The notes under the pieces were generated by a model. It made no database searches. It was not told the DNA's origin and saw only the letters and a program-made list of their open reading frames with translations. Of a stretch of 34,286 nt of DNA, positions 16,222-23,609 are shown piece after piece. Position 1 is the stretch's first letter. Every line of letters starts with the position of its first letter. Made by a program: the position numbers and the translations under genes. The DNA is from Apilactobacillus xinyiensis (GTDB lineage: Bacteria; Bacillota; Bacilli; Lactobacillales; Lactobacillaceae): assembly GCF_019656235.1 (NCBI RefSeq), contig NZ_BPLL01000005.1, positions 1 through 34,286 on the forward strand, read 5' to 3'.

Positions 16222-17745
16222 ATGTATAGAAAATTTATGAAATATACCTTATTATCTATTTTATCAGTATTATTTATAACAAGTGTTACCACTTTAGCTG
16301 ATAATAATCAAAATAATACATCTAATGGTAACAGCTTTAGTAATGCTCAACCTTATCAAGCTACTTTTTTTAATAGTATAAAAGATAGTGCTGTATCTAT
16401 TGCGAACAAAAACGATTTGTTTCCATCAATTATGATGGCACAGGCTGCGTTGGAAAGTGGATATGGGACTAGTTCTTTAGCTGTAAATGCTAACAATTAT
16501 TTTGGTATTAAAGGGAATTATCAAGGACAAAGTACCAGTATGAATACTAGTGAATATGGTAGTAACGGTGCTTATAATACCACCGCTAACTTTAGGAAGT
16601 ATCCTAGCTCTGCAGAAAGTTTACAGGATTACGCTACTTTTTTAAATACTCCTAGATATAGTAATGTTCATCGTTCAGTAGCTGGAACTTATCAAATTGC
16701 TGCTCAAAACTTGGTTCAAGATGGATACGCGACTGATCCTAATTATTCTTTTAAATTGATTAAACTAATTAATGATAATGCTCTTTTCACGTTTGATAAT
16801 AATTCATCAAATAATAGTTCACAGAATAATAGTTCATCTAATAATGATCAGAATAATAACTCTAAAAATGATAATTCATCTAATAATAATCAAAATAGTA
16901 GTTCAAATAACAATAATTCTGCTCAGAATAAACCTAAACAACCAGTTCAAAAAAACACTTTAGCAACAGCTACTTACTTTAGCGGTAGTCATCCTATATC
17001 AGTAACTCTATCTAATAATTTTAGTAAATATAATCTTTATAATCATGTAAAAGATACGCGTAAAAAAGTAACTAAGTATAAATGGTTTTCTAATTTAAGA
17101 GCTGGTAACATTGTTAATGTTGACTTAATGGCAGTTCAAAATCATAATGGTAAAAATTCAATCTGGTATCGATTAGATTTACACGAAGGCAAATCTACTA
17201 AAAAGTATTGGGTTTATAATAAAGCAGTAGTTTTTCCTAAAATAAACTATCAAAAAGTTAATAAACAATTTATTTTAGATAAATTTAATCCACGTGATGC
17301 TTATAATCATGTCTATAGTTATAATAAAATGGCTATGAAAATTGATTCATCAATTAACTTTCAAGTAAAGAAAGTTTTTGCTGATATGGAAGCTACTTTC
17401 TATATTAATGGTATGAAGGCTACATGGTACCGTATTAATGTTAAAGGTTATGGTAAAGTTTGGATTGATTCTAATGGATTAATTAATACTGAAAAGAATG
17501 CTAAATATTATCCTGAAAACGGAACTAAAACATTGTCTTCTAATTACAAAAAATTTAAACTTTATAATCATATTCCTGGCACCAATAAGAATGAAATTAA
17601 ACAAAATTGGAATGGAATTAATTTAACCGATAAAGTAGTTAGCTACGACTTAAAGGGAGTTAGGGTTAAATACGCAACTGTTTGGTATCGAATCTTTTTA
17701 AATAATAAAAGTTACTGGATATCATCACAAGCATTTGCTCAATAA
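16222..17745 (+). CDS. secreted N-acetylglucosaminidase (GH73) with GW-like wall-binding modules
   Basis: The 507-residue protein has a signal peptide (about 1-26), a GH73 glucosaminidase domain (about 48-190, catalytic Glu78 in Ala-Leu-Glu-Ser-Gly-Tyr-Gly), an Asn/Ser/Gln-rich linker (193-235), and three SH3/GW-like modules (270-336, 358-420, 445-505). Each module opens with Tyr-Asn-His or similar and ends with a Trp-Tyr-Arg and a Tyr-Trp or Val-Trp pair. GW modules of related proteins bind lipoteichoic acid. The likely role is cell separation or wall turnover. The ATG at 16222 lies 16 bases from the only Shine-Dalgarno-like GGGAG (16201-16205), an unusually long spacing; a Met at codon 6 is an alternative. 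The next gene encodes TagH. Confidence 0.9.
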   Translation: MYRKFMKYTLLSILSVLFITSVTTLADNNQNNTSNGNSFSNAQPYQATFFNSIKDSAVSIANKNDLFPSIMMAQAALESGYGTSSLAVNANNYFGIKGNYQGQSTSMNTSEYGSNGAYNTTANFRKYPSSAESLQDYATFLNTPRYSNVHRSVAGTYQIAAQNLVQDGYATDPNYSFKLIKLINDNALFTFDNNSSNNSSQNNSSSNNDQNNNSKNDNSSNNNQNSSSNNNNSAQNKPKQPVQKNTLATATYFSGSHPISVTLSNNFSKYNLYNHVKDTRKKVTKYKWFSNLRAGNIVNVDLMAVQNHNGKNSIWYRLDLHEGKSTKKYWVYNKAVVFPKINYQKVNKQFILDKFNPRDAYNHVYSYNKMAMKIDSSINFQVKKVFADMEATFYINGMKATWYRINVKGYGKVWIDSNGLINTEKNAKYYPENGTKTLSSNYKKFKLYNHIPGTNKNEIKQNWNGINLTDKVVSYDLKGVRVKYATVWYRIFLNNKSYWISSQAFAQ

Positions 17746-17760
17746 TGTTATATATTAATT

Positions 17761-17769
17761 TGATATAAT
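17761..17769 (+). promoter_or_regulatory. extended -10 promoter element for tagH
   Basis: TG at 17761-17762 plus one base plus a perfect TATAAT at 17764-17769, 53 bases before the tagH ATG. No convincing -35 box is present. The same TGATATAAT string occurs before cdaA and before the CPA2 antiporter gene. Confidence 0.6.
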
Positions 17770-17822
17770 AAGTCATTAGTTTTATAATTATTAAATTGAA
17801 ATAATTTATAGGAAGTATTGAA

Positions 17823-18965
17823 ATGTCTAAAGATTACAAAATAAAAGTTGAAAACGTAACCAAAGAATATGATTTATTTAAAACACAAACTGATAAATTA
17901 AAGTCATTTTTTTCTCTAAAGACAAACGTTCCACATTTTTGGTCTTTAATGGGAGTGTCATTTGAAGTTAAACCAGGTGAAACTTTAGGTTTAATTGGAG
18001 TTAACGGTTCTGGTAAATCAACTATTTCTAACATAATTTCTGGAATTATTCCACAAACTACAGGAACTGTCGATGTAAAAGGAGATACTTCGATTGTTGC
18101 AATTAATGCGGGATTACGTAAAAATTTAACTGGTAGAGAAAATATTAGATTGAAGTCTTTAATGCAAGGTCTTACCAATGAAGAAATTGACGATATGATG
18201 CAAGATATCATTGCTTTTGCTGATATTGGTGATTTTGTCGACCAACCAGTTAAGAGTTATTCTAGTGGTATGAAATCTAGACTAGGTTTTTCAATTGCTG
18301 TGCATATAAAACCAGATATTTTGATTATCGATGAAGCTCTATCTGTCGGTGATGATACTTTTTATCAAAAATGTGTTGATAAAATATCTGATTTTAAAAA
18401 AGAAGGCAAAACAATTGTTTTTGTTAGCCATTCTTTACGTCAGATTGAATTTCTATGTGATCGTGTTGCATGGATTAATTACGGTAAATTAAGGGCGATT
18501 GGTCCAACTAAAGAAGTTTTAACTAAGTATCGTGAATTTATTGCTTGGTTTAAATCTTTATCTAAAAAAGATAAAAAAGATTTTGAGAAAAAGCAAAAAG
18601 ATATCCAAAAAGAATTTGATATTAACCAGTATCAAAAAAATCTAATTGAAGAAGAAAAGCAAAATGGTCATGATGAACATGTTGCTGAAAATAATGTTAA
18701 AAAACGCTTATTTGGTTCAGTTATTAGCGAAAAAATGTCAATATCAACTAAATTAATAACTTGGTTGGTAGCGTTTTTAACTGTTTTCTTTTGCTTATTA
18801 AATGTTTCAGGTCATTCATTAAAACACGTTGTAGAACATCCTAAATCAATTGTGCATCCAACTAAAAAATTAAAATTGCCTAAGAAATTAGAAAAACAAG
18901 CTAAAGTTAAAAAAGCACATACACATAAGCATGCTAAAGAAAATGTTAATACATCTAAAAAATAA
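17823..18965 (+). CDS. tagH: teichoic acid export ATP-binding protein TagH-like
   Basis: The N-terminal part (about 1-250) is an ABC ATPase with Walker A Gly-Val-Asn-Gly-Ser-Gly-Lys-Ser-Thr (59-67), signature Tyr-Ser-Ser-Gly-Met (146-150) and Walker B Ile-Leu-Ile-Ile-Asp-Glu-Ala (166-172). It is of the polysaccharide/teichoic acid exporter type (TagH, RfbE). A charged linker follows, then one membrane helix (about 310-332) and a Lys/His-rich extracytoplasmic tail of about 48 residues. TagH normally pairs with the permease TagG to export wall teichoic acid; no tagG lies next to it here. The neighbours are two autolysins whose modules probably bind teichoic acids. Confidence 0.88.
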   Translation: MSKDYKIKVENVTKEYDLFKTQTDKLKSFFSLKTNVPHFWSLMGVSFEVKPGETLGLIGVNGSGKSTISNIISGIIPQTTGTVDVKGDTSIVAINAGLRKNLTGRENIRLKSLMQGLTNEEIDDMMQDIIAFADIGDFVDQPVKSYSSGMKSRLGFSIAVHIKPDILIIDEALSVGDDTFYQKCVDKISDFKKEGKTIVFVSHSLRQIEFLCDRVAWINYGKLRAIGPTKEVLTKYREFIAWFKSLSKKDKKDFEKKQKDIQKEFDINQYQKNLIEEEKQNGHDEHVAENNVKKRLFGSVISEKMSISTKLITWLVAFLTVFFCLLNVSGHSLKHVVEHPKSIVHPTKKLKLPKKLEKQAKVKKAHTHKHAKENVNTSKK

Positions 18966-18992
18966 AATCCGTTGATTAAAACGGATTTTTTT
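18964..18992 (+). terminator. intrinsic terminator after tagH
   Basis: The stem AAAATCCGTT / AACGGATTTT with a six-base loop is followed by T residues. It overlaps the tagH stop codon. Confidence 0.88.
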
Positions 18993-19013
18993 ACTTTGAG
19001 GAGATTTTGTATT

Positions 19014-19322
19014 ATGAAAAATGAAGAAAAATTAGATTTGATTGAAGAAATAACTTTAAATGACGGTACTAAATATATGGAAATAAGCAATATGGTACAA
19101 AATGGACGAGCAGAATTAGCTGCTGAACGTGGATTAATTAAGCAAGTAAGAATTCTACAATTGAATATTCCACATTCAGTACATGTTGCTAATTATGAAA
19201 AATACATTAACGAAAATTTTGAAATGCCAGATGAAAACTTAACTAAATTTGAAGTCTGGAAAAAGACGCCAGCAATGCAAAACGAGGTAAAAATGATTTT
19301 AAATGAGAATCATATTGGTTAG
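19014..19322 (+). CDS. hypothetical protein (102 residues)
   Basis: I do not recognise the family. The ATG at 19014 follows GAGGAGA (18999-19005), a better start than upstream in-frame codons that fall inside the tagH terminator. The product is soluble, acidic at the N-terminus and without signal peptide or membrane helix. It looks like a small alpha/beta domain: residues 14-27 give a short beta-rich stretch, 60-72 read like a hydrophobic strand plus helix, and the C-terminus is helical. It sits between tagH and the amidase gene. Its role in the wall island, if any, is unknown. Confidence 0.8.
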   Translation: MKNEEKLDLIEEITLNDGTKYMEISNMVQNGRAELAAERGLIKQVRILQLNIPHSVHVANYEKYINENFEMPDENLTKFEVWKKTPAMQNEVKMILNENHIG

Positions 19323-19326
19323 TATT

Positions 19327-19377
19327 TGTAAATAAGTGTAATGTTTCGTAAATACATTTGTAACTATTAAATGTTAC
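19327..19377 (+). promoter_or_regulatory. phased TGTAA-type hexamer array before the amidase gene
   Basis: Hexamers TGTAAA (19327), TGTAAT (19337), CGTAAA (19347), TGTAAC (19359) and TGTTAC (19372) follow one another at start-to-start distances of 10, 10, 12 and 13 bases. The individual hexamers fit the half-site of WalR (TGTWAH), the regulator of autolysin genes in Firmicutes, but the WalR spacing of 11 is not kept. It could be a response-regulator binding array or chance in AT-rich DNA. Confidence 0.35.
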
Positions 19378-19426
19378 TATTTATTTAGAAGTTAATTAGA
19401 CTAGCTATAAAAATAAGAGGGTTATT

Positions 19427-20722
19427 ATGATTAAAAAAATTAATAAAAAATGGATAGTTACTTTAACAGCAATCTTTTCATTTTTAGTATTTACTATAAT
19501 AGGTATTAATTCTGTTAATGCAGCATCTTTAAATCATTATGTATACAAAAATAACATTAAACCTGCTAAAATAACTAACGATATTTGGAGCGGATTTCCA
19601 CATTATAAGTATTCAGGTGGTAAACCTAAAGGAGTAGTTATTCATGAAACTGCTAATCCACACTCTAATATATATAGTGAAATAGCATATATGAAAAAAC
19701 ATTGGAAAAATGCTTTTGTACACTCTTTTGTTGATGATAAAAGAATAATTAATATTGCTAATACTAACTATTTATCATGGGGTGTAGGTTATCCAGGAAA
19801 CGCTAGGTTTATTCAATTTGAACAAATTGAAGTGCATAGCAAAAAGGCATTTGCTAAAGAGGTAAATAATTCAGCTTACTATACAGCTTATTTACTACAC
19901 AAATATAATTTACCTGCTGTTAGTGCAGAAAGCACTGGTAAGGGAACTGTTTGGTCTCATAAGTCAGTAGCAAAACATTTAGGTGGATCTAATCATACGG
20001 ACCCAATTGGATATTACAAAAATAATGGCAAGAAGTTTTTTGGCAAAGCATATACTATGTCTGAATTTTTTAGTTTAGTAAAACACTATTATAATAATGC
20101 TTCTACTAATAATTCTACTAACAATAATAATGGTTCTACTGATAATAATGTTGAAGATAAATCTATCTCTTCATCTAGCAGTAATAGTAGCAATGTTGTA
20201 AACGGTGTTACATATAATGACGGTTCGGGCAAAGATGTTGCTAAATTAAGTTATAATTACGCTAAATATGGTATTTATAATCATGTGAAAAATGCCGGTT
20301 ATAAGACTGTTAGTTATAAATGGAAAAAATTAGGTGTTAGAGCTGAGCAAACAGTTTATGTCAATAATCGTGCTATCCACAATAAAAATCATAGTGTTTG
20401 GTATCGAATTAAGCTTTCTGATAACGTTAATGCTAAAACTTACTGGGTTCCAGAAAGTGCATTAAATTTTAGTGCGGTACAGTATAGTAATAGTAATGAT
20501 ACAATGACTTTTAACGGAATTGAACATTCAATGTACGATAATATTCCTAATTCTAAATATTTATCCAATGAAAAAATGAACAATGCTAGTTTATTAGGTC
20601 ATAGCGTGAATGTGGTGCAAAAAGCTACTGTGAATGATAATAGTGGTAAAAATAATGTTTGGTATAAAGTATCAATCGATAACAATCATTATTGGGTTAA
20701 TGAAGATGCCTTTGTTAAATAA
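19427..20722 (+). CDS. secreted N-acetylmuramoyl-L-alanine amidase (Amidase_2) with GW-like modules
   Basis: The 431-residue protein has a signal peptide (about 1-32, Ala-X-Ala at the cleavage site) and a zinc-dependent Amidase_2 domain (about 60-220). Likely Zn ligands are His73 in Val-Val-Ile-His-Glu and His190/Asp192 in Asn-His-Thr-Asp-Pro. A Ser/Asn-rich linker (222-262) leads to two GW/SH3-like modules (280-346 and 366-430). It would cleave the bond between MurNAc and the stem peptide. The modules match those of the GH73 protein upstream (Tyr-X-Ile-Tyr-Asn-His-Val, Trp-Tyr-Arg-Ile, Tyr-Trp-Val). The ATG has AGAGGG upstream. It could also be a bacteriocin-like hydrolase, but its setting favours a housekeeping autolysin. 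Confidence 0.92.
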   Translation: MIKKINKKWIVTLTAIFSFLVFTIIGINSVNAASLNHYVYKNNIKPAKITNDIWSGFPHYKYSGGKPKGVVIHETANPHSNIYSEIAYMKKHWKNAFVHSFVDDKRIINIANTNYLSWGVGYPGNARFIQFEQIEVHSKKAFAKEVNNSAYYTAYLLHKYNLPAVSAESTGKGTVWSHKSVAKHLGGSNHTDPIGYYKNNGKKFFGKAYTMSEFFSLVKHYYNNASTNNSTNNNNGSTDNNVEDKSISSSSSNSSNVVNGVTYNDGSGKDVAKLSYNYAKYGIYNHVKNAGYKTVSYKWKKLGVRAEQTVYVNNRAIHNKNHSVWYRIKLSDNVNAKTYWVPESALNFSAVQYSNSNDTMTFNGIEHSMYDNIPNSKYLSNEKMNNASLLGHSVNVVQKATVNDNSGKNNVWYKVSIDNNHYWVNEDAFVK

Positions 20723-20737
20723 AATCGTTATGTAAAA

Positions 20738-20770
20738 CAAAAAGAACATGCTTTAAGCATGTTCTTTTTT
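20738..20770 (+). terminator. intrinsic terminator after the amidase gene
   Basis: The stem AAAAAGAACATGCT / AGCATGTTCTTTTT with loop TTA is followed by T residues. Confidence 0.93.
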
Positions 20771-20902
20771 ATGTGTCCGAATGTTCTTCTAAAAAATAAT
20801 AGCGAGAATACTAATAAATTAAGATTATTCGGTAGAATTAAACAATTCCTAATGTATGTACGTTTTATTATAACTTATATCAAAAAAAATCACAATTATG
20901 TT

Positions 20903-20931
20903 TTGACTATCTTCTCACTCTTTGTTAAAAT
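20903..20931 (+). promoter_or_regulatory. sigma-A promoter for ilvE
   Basis: TTGACT (20903-20908), a 17-base spacer and TAAAAT (20926-20931) form a good vegetative promoter. Transcription would start near 20938, giving a leader of about 30 bases before the ATG at 20968. This excludes an in-frame TTG at 20932 as the start codon. Confidence 0.72.
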
Positions 20932-20967
20932 TTGATTAAAATAATATTAAGAAAAGATGATGATTAT

Positions 20968-21999
20968 ATGAATAAAGTTAATGCAAAAGAAATTGATTGG
21001 AACAATTTAGGTTTCTCATATATGGACCTACCATATCGATTTAAAGCCATGTATAAAAATGGTGAGTGGCAAGAAGGAGAATTGACTGAGGACAGTAGTT
21101 TAAACATGAGTGAGGCGGCAACAGTACTTCACTATGGTCAAGCTGATTTCGAAGGGATGAAAGCTTATCGTACTAAGGATGGTAGTATTCAACTGTTTAG
21201 ACCTGATCGAAACGCTCACCGAATGCATAATAGTTGTGAAAGACTATTAATGCCACCATATCCGGAAGATAAGTTTGTTGAAGCGGTTAAGAAGGTGGTT
21301 AAAGCTAATGCTGACTTTGTGCCACCATATGGTACCGGTGGTACTCTATATATTCGTCCATTAATGATTGGAGTAGGTCCTACTATTGGTGTTCATCCTT
21401 CAGACGAATACTTATTTACAGTATTTGCTATGCCAGTAGGTAATTACTTTAAAGGTGGATTAACACCTACTAACTTTGTTACTTCAGAGTATGATCGAGC
21501 TGCTCACATGGGTACTGGTCAAAGTAAAGTCGGTGGAAATTATGCTGCTAGTTTATTACCAGGTGATAATGCACATAAAAAAGGTTTCTCAGATGTATTA
21601 TATTTAGATCCATTGACACATCAAAAAATTGAGGAAGTTGGTTCAGCAAACTTCTTTGGTATTACGAAGGATAATCGCTTTATAACTCCGGATTCTCCAT
21701 CAATCTTACCAAGTATTACTAAGTATTCTTTATTGTGGTTAGCAGAACATCGCTTGAATTTAAAAGCTGAACAATCAGATGTTTATATTGATGATTTAGA
21801 TAAATTTAAAGAAGCTGGTGCTTGTGGGACTGCCGCTGTTATTTCACCAATTGGTGGAATTCAGCATGGTGATGATTTCCATGTATTTTACAGTGAAACA
21901 GAAGTTGGACCATTAACTAAAAAACTTTATGATTTATTAACTGGGATTCAGTTTGGAGATGTAGAAGCTCCAGAAGGTTGGATTCAAAAAGTTGAATAA
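20968..21999 (+). CDS. ilvE: branched-chain amino acid aminotransferase
   Basis: This fold-type IV PLP enzyme transfers the amino group between Leu/Ile/Val and 2-oxoglutarate. The 343-residue product has the PLP lysine in Ser-Lys-Val-Gly-Gly-Asn-Tyr (Lys187), the Gly-Gln-Ala-Asp-Phe-Glu-Gly-Met-Lys-Ala-Tyr stretch near 52, and the phosphate-binding Gly-Thr-Ala-Ala-Val near 287, all typical of the long BCAT class. The ribosome binding site is weak (AAAGATGA). No other branched-chain pathway gene is nearby, so the role may be catabolic or transamination for growth on peptides. Confidence 0.94.
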   Translation: MNKVNAKEIDWNNLGFSYMDLPYRFKAMYKNGEWQEGELTEDSSLNMSEAATVLHYGQADFEGMKAYRTKDGSIQLFRPDRNAHRMHNSCERLLMPPYPEDKFVEAVKKVVKANADFVPPYGTGGTLYIRPLMIGVGPTIGVHPSDEYLFTVFAMPVGNYFKGGLTPTNFVTSEYDRAAHMGTGQSKVGGNYAASLLPGDNAHKKGFSDVLYLDPLTHQKIEEVGSANFFGITKDNRFITPDSPSILPSITKYSLLWLAEHRLNLKAEQSDVYIDDLDKFKEAGACGTAAVISPIGGIQHGDDFHVFYSETEVGPLTKKLYDLLTGIQFGDVEAPEGWIQKVE

Positions 22000-22001
22000 T
22001 A

Positions 22002-22010
22002 TGATATAAT
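22002..22010 (+). promoter_or_regulatory. extended -10 promoter element for the CPA2 antiporter operon
   Basis: TG (22002-22003), one base, and a perfect TATAAT (22005-22010) lie directly after the ilvE stop. Transcription would start near 22017, just before the structured leader. Confidence 0.6.
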
Positions 22011-22030
22011 ATACACATATAATAAATTGG

Positions 22031-22106
22031 TTGAAAGTTACTACTTTTCAAGAATCTGTTCTCGTTTTGGGTTGGCGGGAATAGGGGATTAGTAGTAGCT
22101 TTTTTT
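22031..22106 (+). ncRNA. structured leader with terminator-like hairpin and competing 5' hairpin
   Basis: Bases 34-45 of block 22000 (AAAGTTACTACT) pair with 91-102 (AGTAGTAGCTTT) in a 12-bp stem with one G-U pair, followed by a T run to 22106. Inside it, 53-57/86-90 and 59-64/76-81 make further short stems around an 11-base loop. Alternatively, TTGAAAG (31-37) can pair with CTTTTCAA (44-51), which uses up the left arm of the terminator stem. The loop TTACTA could then pair with TAGTAG near 22090-22098 as a pseudoknot. This is the layout of an attenuator or riboswitch. It may instead just terminate ilvE. I cannot match it to a known riboswitch class. Confidence 0.5.
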
Positions 22107-22125
22107 GTATTTAAGGAGGAATTAT

Positions 22126-23283
22126 ATGCATGATTTACCTATATTAACGCTTATATTGTTTTTAAGTTTATTGGCTAATTATTTGTGTAAAAAAATTCAA
22201 ATGCCAGCCGTAATTGGTCAAATGTTCATTGGTATTGTTTTTGGCCCAGCATTATTTAATATTATTAAACCTTCAGAATTTATCACCATTTTTGCTGAAA
22301 TTGGGGTTATTCTTTTAATGTTTATAGCTGGTTTAGAAAGTAATTTATCTTTATTAAAAAAATATTTTAAACCTAGTATGTTAGTAGCTATTTTTGGAGT
22401 TATATTTCCATTAATTGGAATGTATTTAGCTAGTTACTATCACGGATTAAATGTAAAAGATAGTATGTTTGTCAGTGTCATTTTTGCAGCGACTTCAGTT
22501 TCTATTTCCGTAGAAGTTTTAAAGGAAATGGGTAAATTAAATAGTAAAGAGGGAATTACTATTTTAGGAGCTGCGGTAGCTGATGATGTAATTGCAATTT
22601 TACTACTTAGTTTTGCTAGTTTCTTTTTAGGTTCACAAAATAGTGGAAGTAGTAATATTGTAATGGTTATTTTATTACAAATTTTATTCTTTATTTTAGT
22701 TTTAATGTTTATAAAATTTGGAGCTAAATTGATGTTGTCACTTGCATATCATTTAAAAATTAACTTGACGATATTATCATTAGCAGTATGTTTCTTAGCC
22801 GCTTATTTAGCTGAATTATGTGATTTAAGTTCAATTACAGGTGCTTTTTTTGCCGGAATTGCTATTTCTCAAACACCGTTTAAAAAGAAAATTCGTCGTA
22901 ACACTGAAACTATTGGTTATTCATTGTTCATACCGATATTTTTTGTTAATATCGGATTAAGTCTACAGTTTAATGGTATTTTTAATCAACTATTATTGTT
23001 AACAACAATTACTATTTTATCTATTTTTACTAAACTATTTGGAGCTGGTCTAGGAGCTAAGTTAAGTGGATTTTCTTTGAATAGTTCGACAATTGTTGGT
23101 TCAGGAATGGTTTCTAGAGGTGAAGTAGCCTTGATTATTGCTCAAATAGGTTTAAGTAGACATTTAATTTCTGAAAATTATTATTCAGTTATTATTGCAG
23201 CTGTAGTTATAACTACATTTTTATCACCATTTATTTTGAGACAAAGTATTGTTTGGAAAAAGAGGTTAAGTCATCATGAATAA
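22126..23283 (+). CDS. cation/proton antiporter, CPA2 (KefB/Nap) family
   Basis: The 385-residue membrane protein has about 12-13 helices and no soluble C-terminal TrkA-type domain. The paired acidic residues in Ala-Val-Ala-Asp-Asp-Val-Ile-Ala (about residues 149-156) mark the ion-binding site of CPA2 exchangers. The likely role is Na+ or K+ export against protons. The ATG at 22126 is six bases after AAGGAGGA; an in-frame start at 22105 lies in the leader T run and is rejected. It overlaps the next gene by 8 bases. Expression may depend on the structured leader upstream. Confidence 0.92.
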   Translation: MHDLPILTLILFLSLLANYLCKKIQMPAVIGQMFIGIVFGPALFNIIKPSEFITIFAEIGVILLMFIAGLESNLSLLKKYFKPSMLVAIFGVIFPLIGMYLASYYHGLNVKDSMFVSVIFAATSVSISVEVLKEMGKLNSKEGITILGAAVADDVIAILLLSFASFFLGSQNSGSSNIVMVILLQILFFILVLMFIKFGAKLMLSLAYHLKINLTILSLAVCFLAAYLAELCDLSSITGAFFAGIAISQTPFKKKIRRNTETIGYSLFIPIFFVNIGLSLQFNGIFNQLLLLTTITILSIFTKLFGAGLGAKLSGFSLNSSTIVGSGMVSRGEVALIIAQIGLSRHLISENYYSVIIAAVVITTFLSPFILRQSIVWKKRLSHHE

Positions 23284-23551
23284 GCATCCGTTCATTAAAG
23301 AGATATCGTTAAACATTTTACTGTTAGTATTTCCGCTAATTTTTATTTTAAGTTCTATTGGTAATTTGCCACACATGCGACCATTGTATTTAGTAGGAAT
23401 ATTATTACTAGGTATGATTAGTTTAATGATGGCACCAATTTATTTTTATTACTGGTATAGTCATAAAAATAAAAAAAGTTTATCTTATAGAAAAGGATTA
23501 GCGATATTGTATTTAATTTTGTTGATGTTTTGTGTATTAAATATTATATAA
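23276..23551 (+). CDS. small membrane protein coupled to the CPA2 antiporter
   Basis: I do not recognise the family. The 91-residue product has three hydrophobic helices (about 10-28, 37-60 and 72-91), the middle one followed by a basic loop (His-Lys-Asn-Lys-Lys-Ser). The start overlaps the antiporter stop by 8 bases with GAGG upstream, so the two are translationally coupled. A subunit, a regulator, or simply a co-transcribed protein are all possible. Confidence 0.8.
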   Translation: MNKHPFIKEISLNILLLVFPLIFILSSIGNLPHMRPLYLVGILLLGMISLMMAPIYFYYWYSHKNKKSLSYRKGLAILYLILLMFCVLNII

Positions 23552-23553
23552 AT

Positions 23554-23597
23554 AAAAAAGAAACTGACTTTATATTATAAAAGTCAGTTTCTTTTTT
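23554..23597. terminator. bidirectional intrinsic terminator
   Basis: A 17-bp perfect stem (AAAAAAGAAACTGACTT with AAGTCAGTTTCTTTTTT) with a 10-base loop lies between the convergent CPA2 operon and kup. Confidence 0.93.
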
Positions 23598-23609
23598 ATT
23601 TATATTAGC

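Noticed and set aside
17849-17862. cre-like site TGAAAACGTAACCA inside tagH
   Set aside because: It fits a loose consensus but lies in coding sequence at codon 10, and such matches are expected by chance.
17834-18211. 125-codon open frame on the minus strand inside tagH
   Set aside because: It is a shadow of a clear ABC ATPase gene with full motifs on the + strand.
22031-22106. Fluoride riboswitch or T-box leader
   Set aside because: The conserved fluoride (GGNGATG) and T-box (GGGTGGNACCGCG) motifs are absent; the element is left as unidentified.
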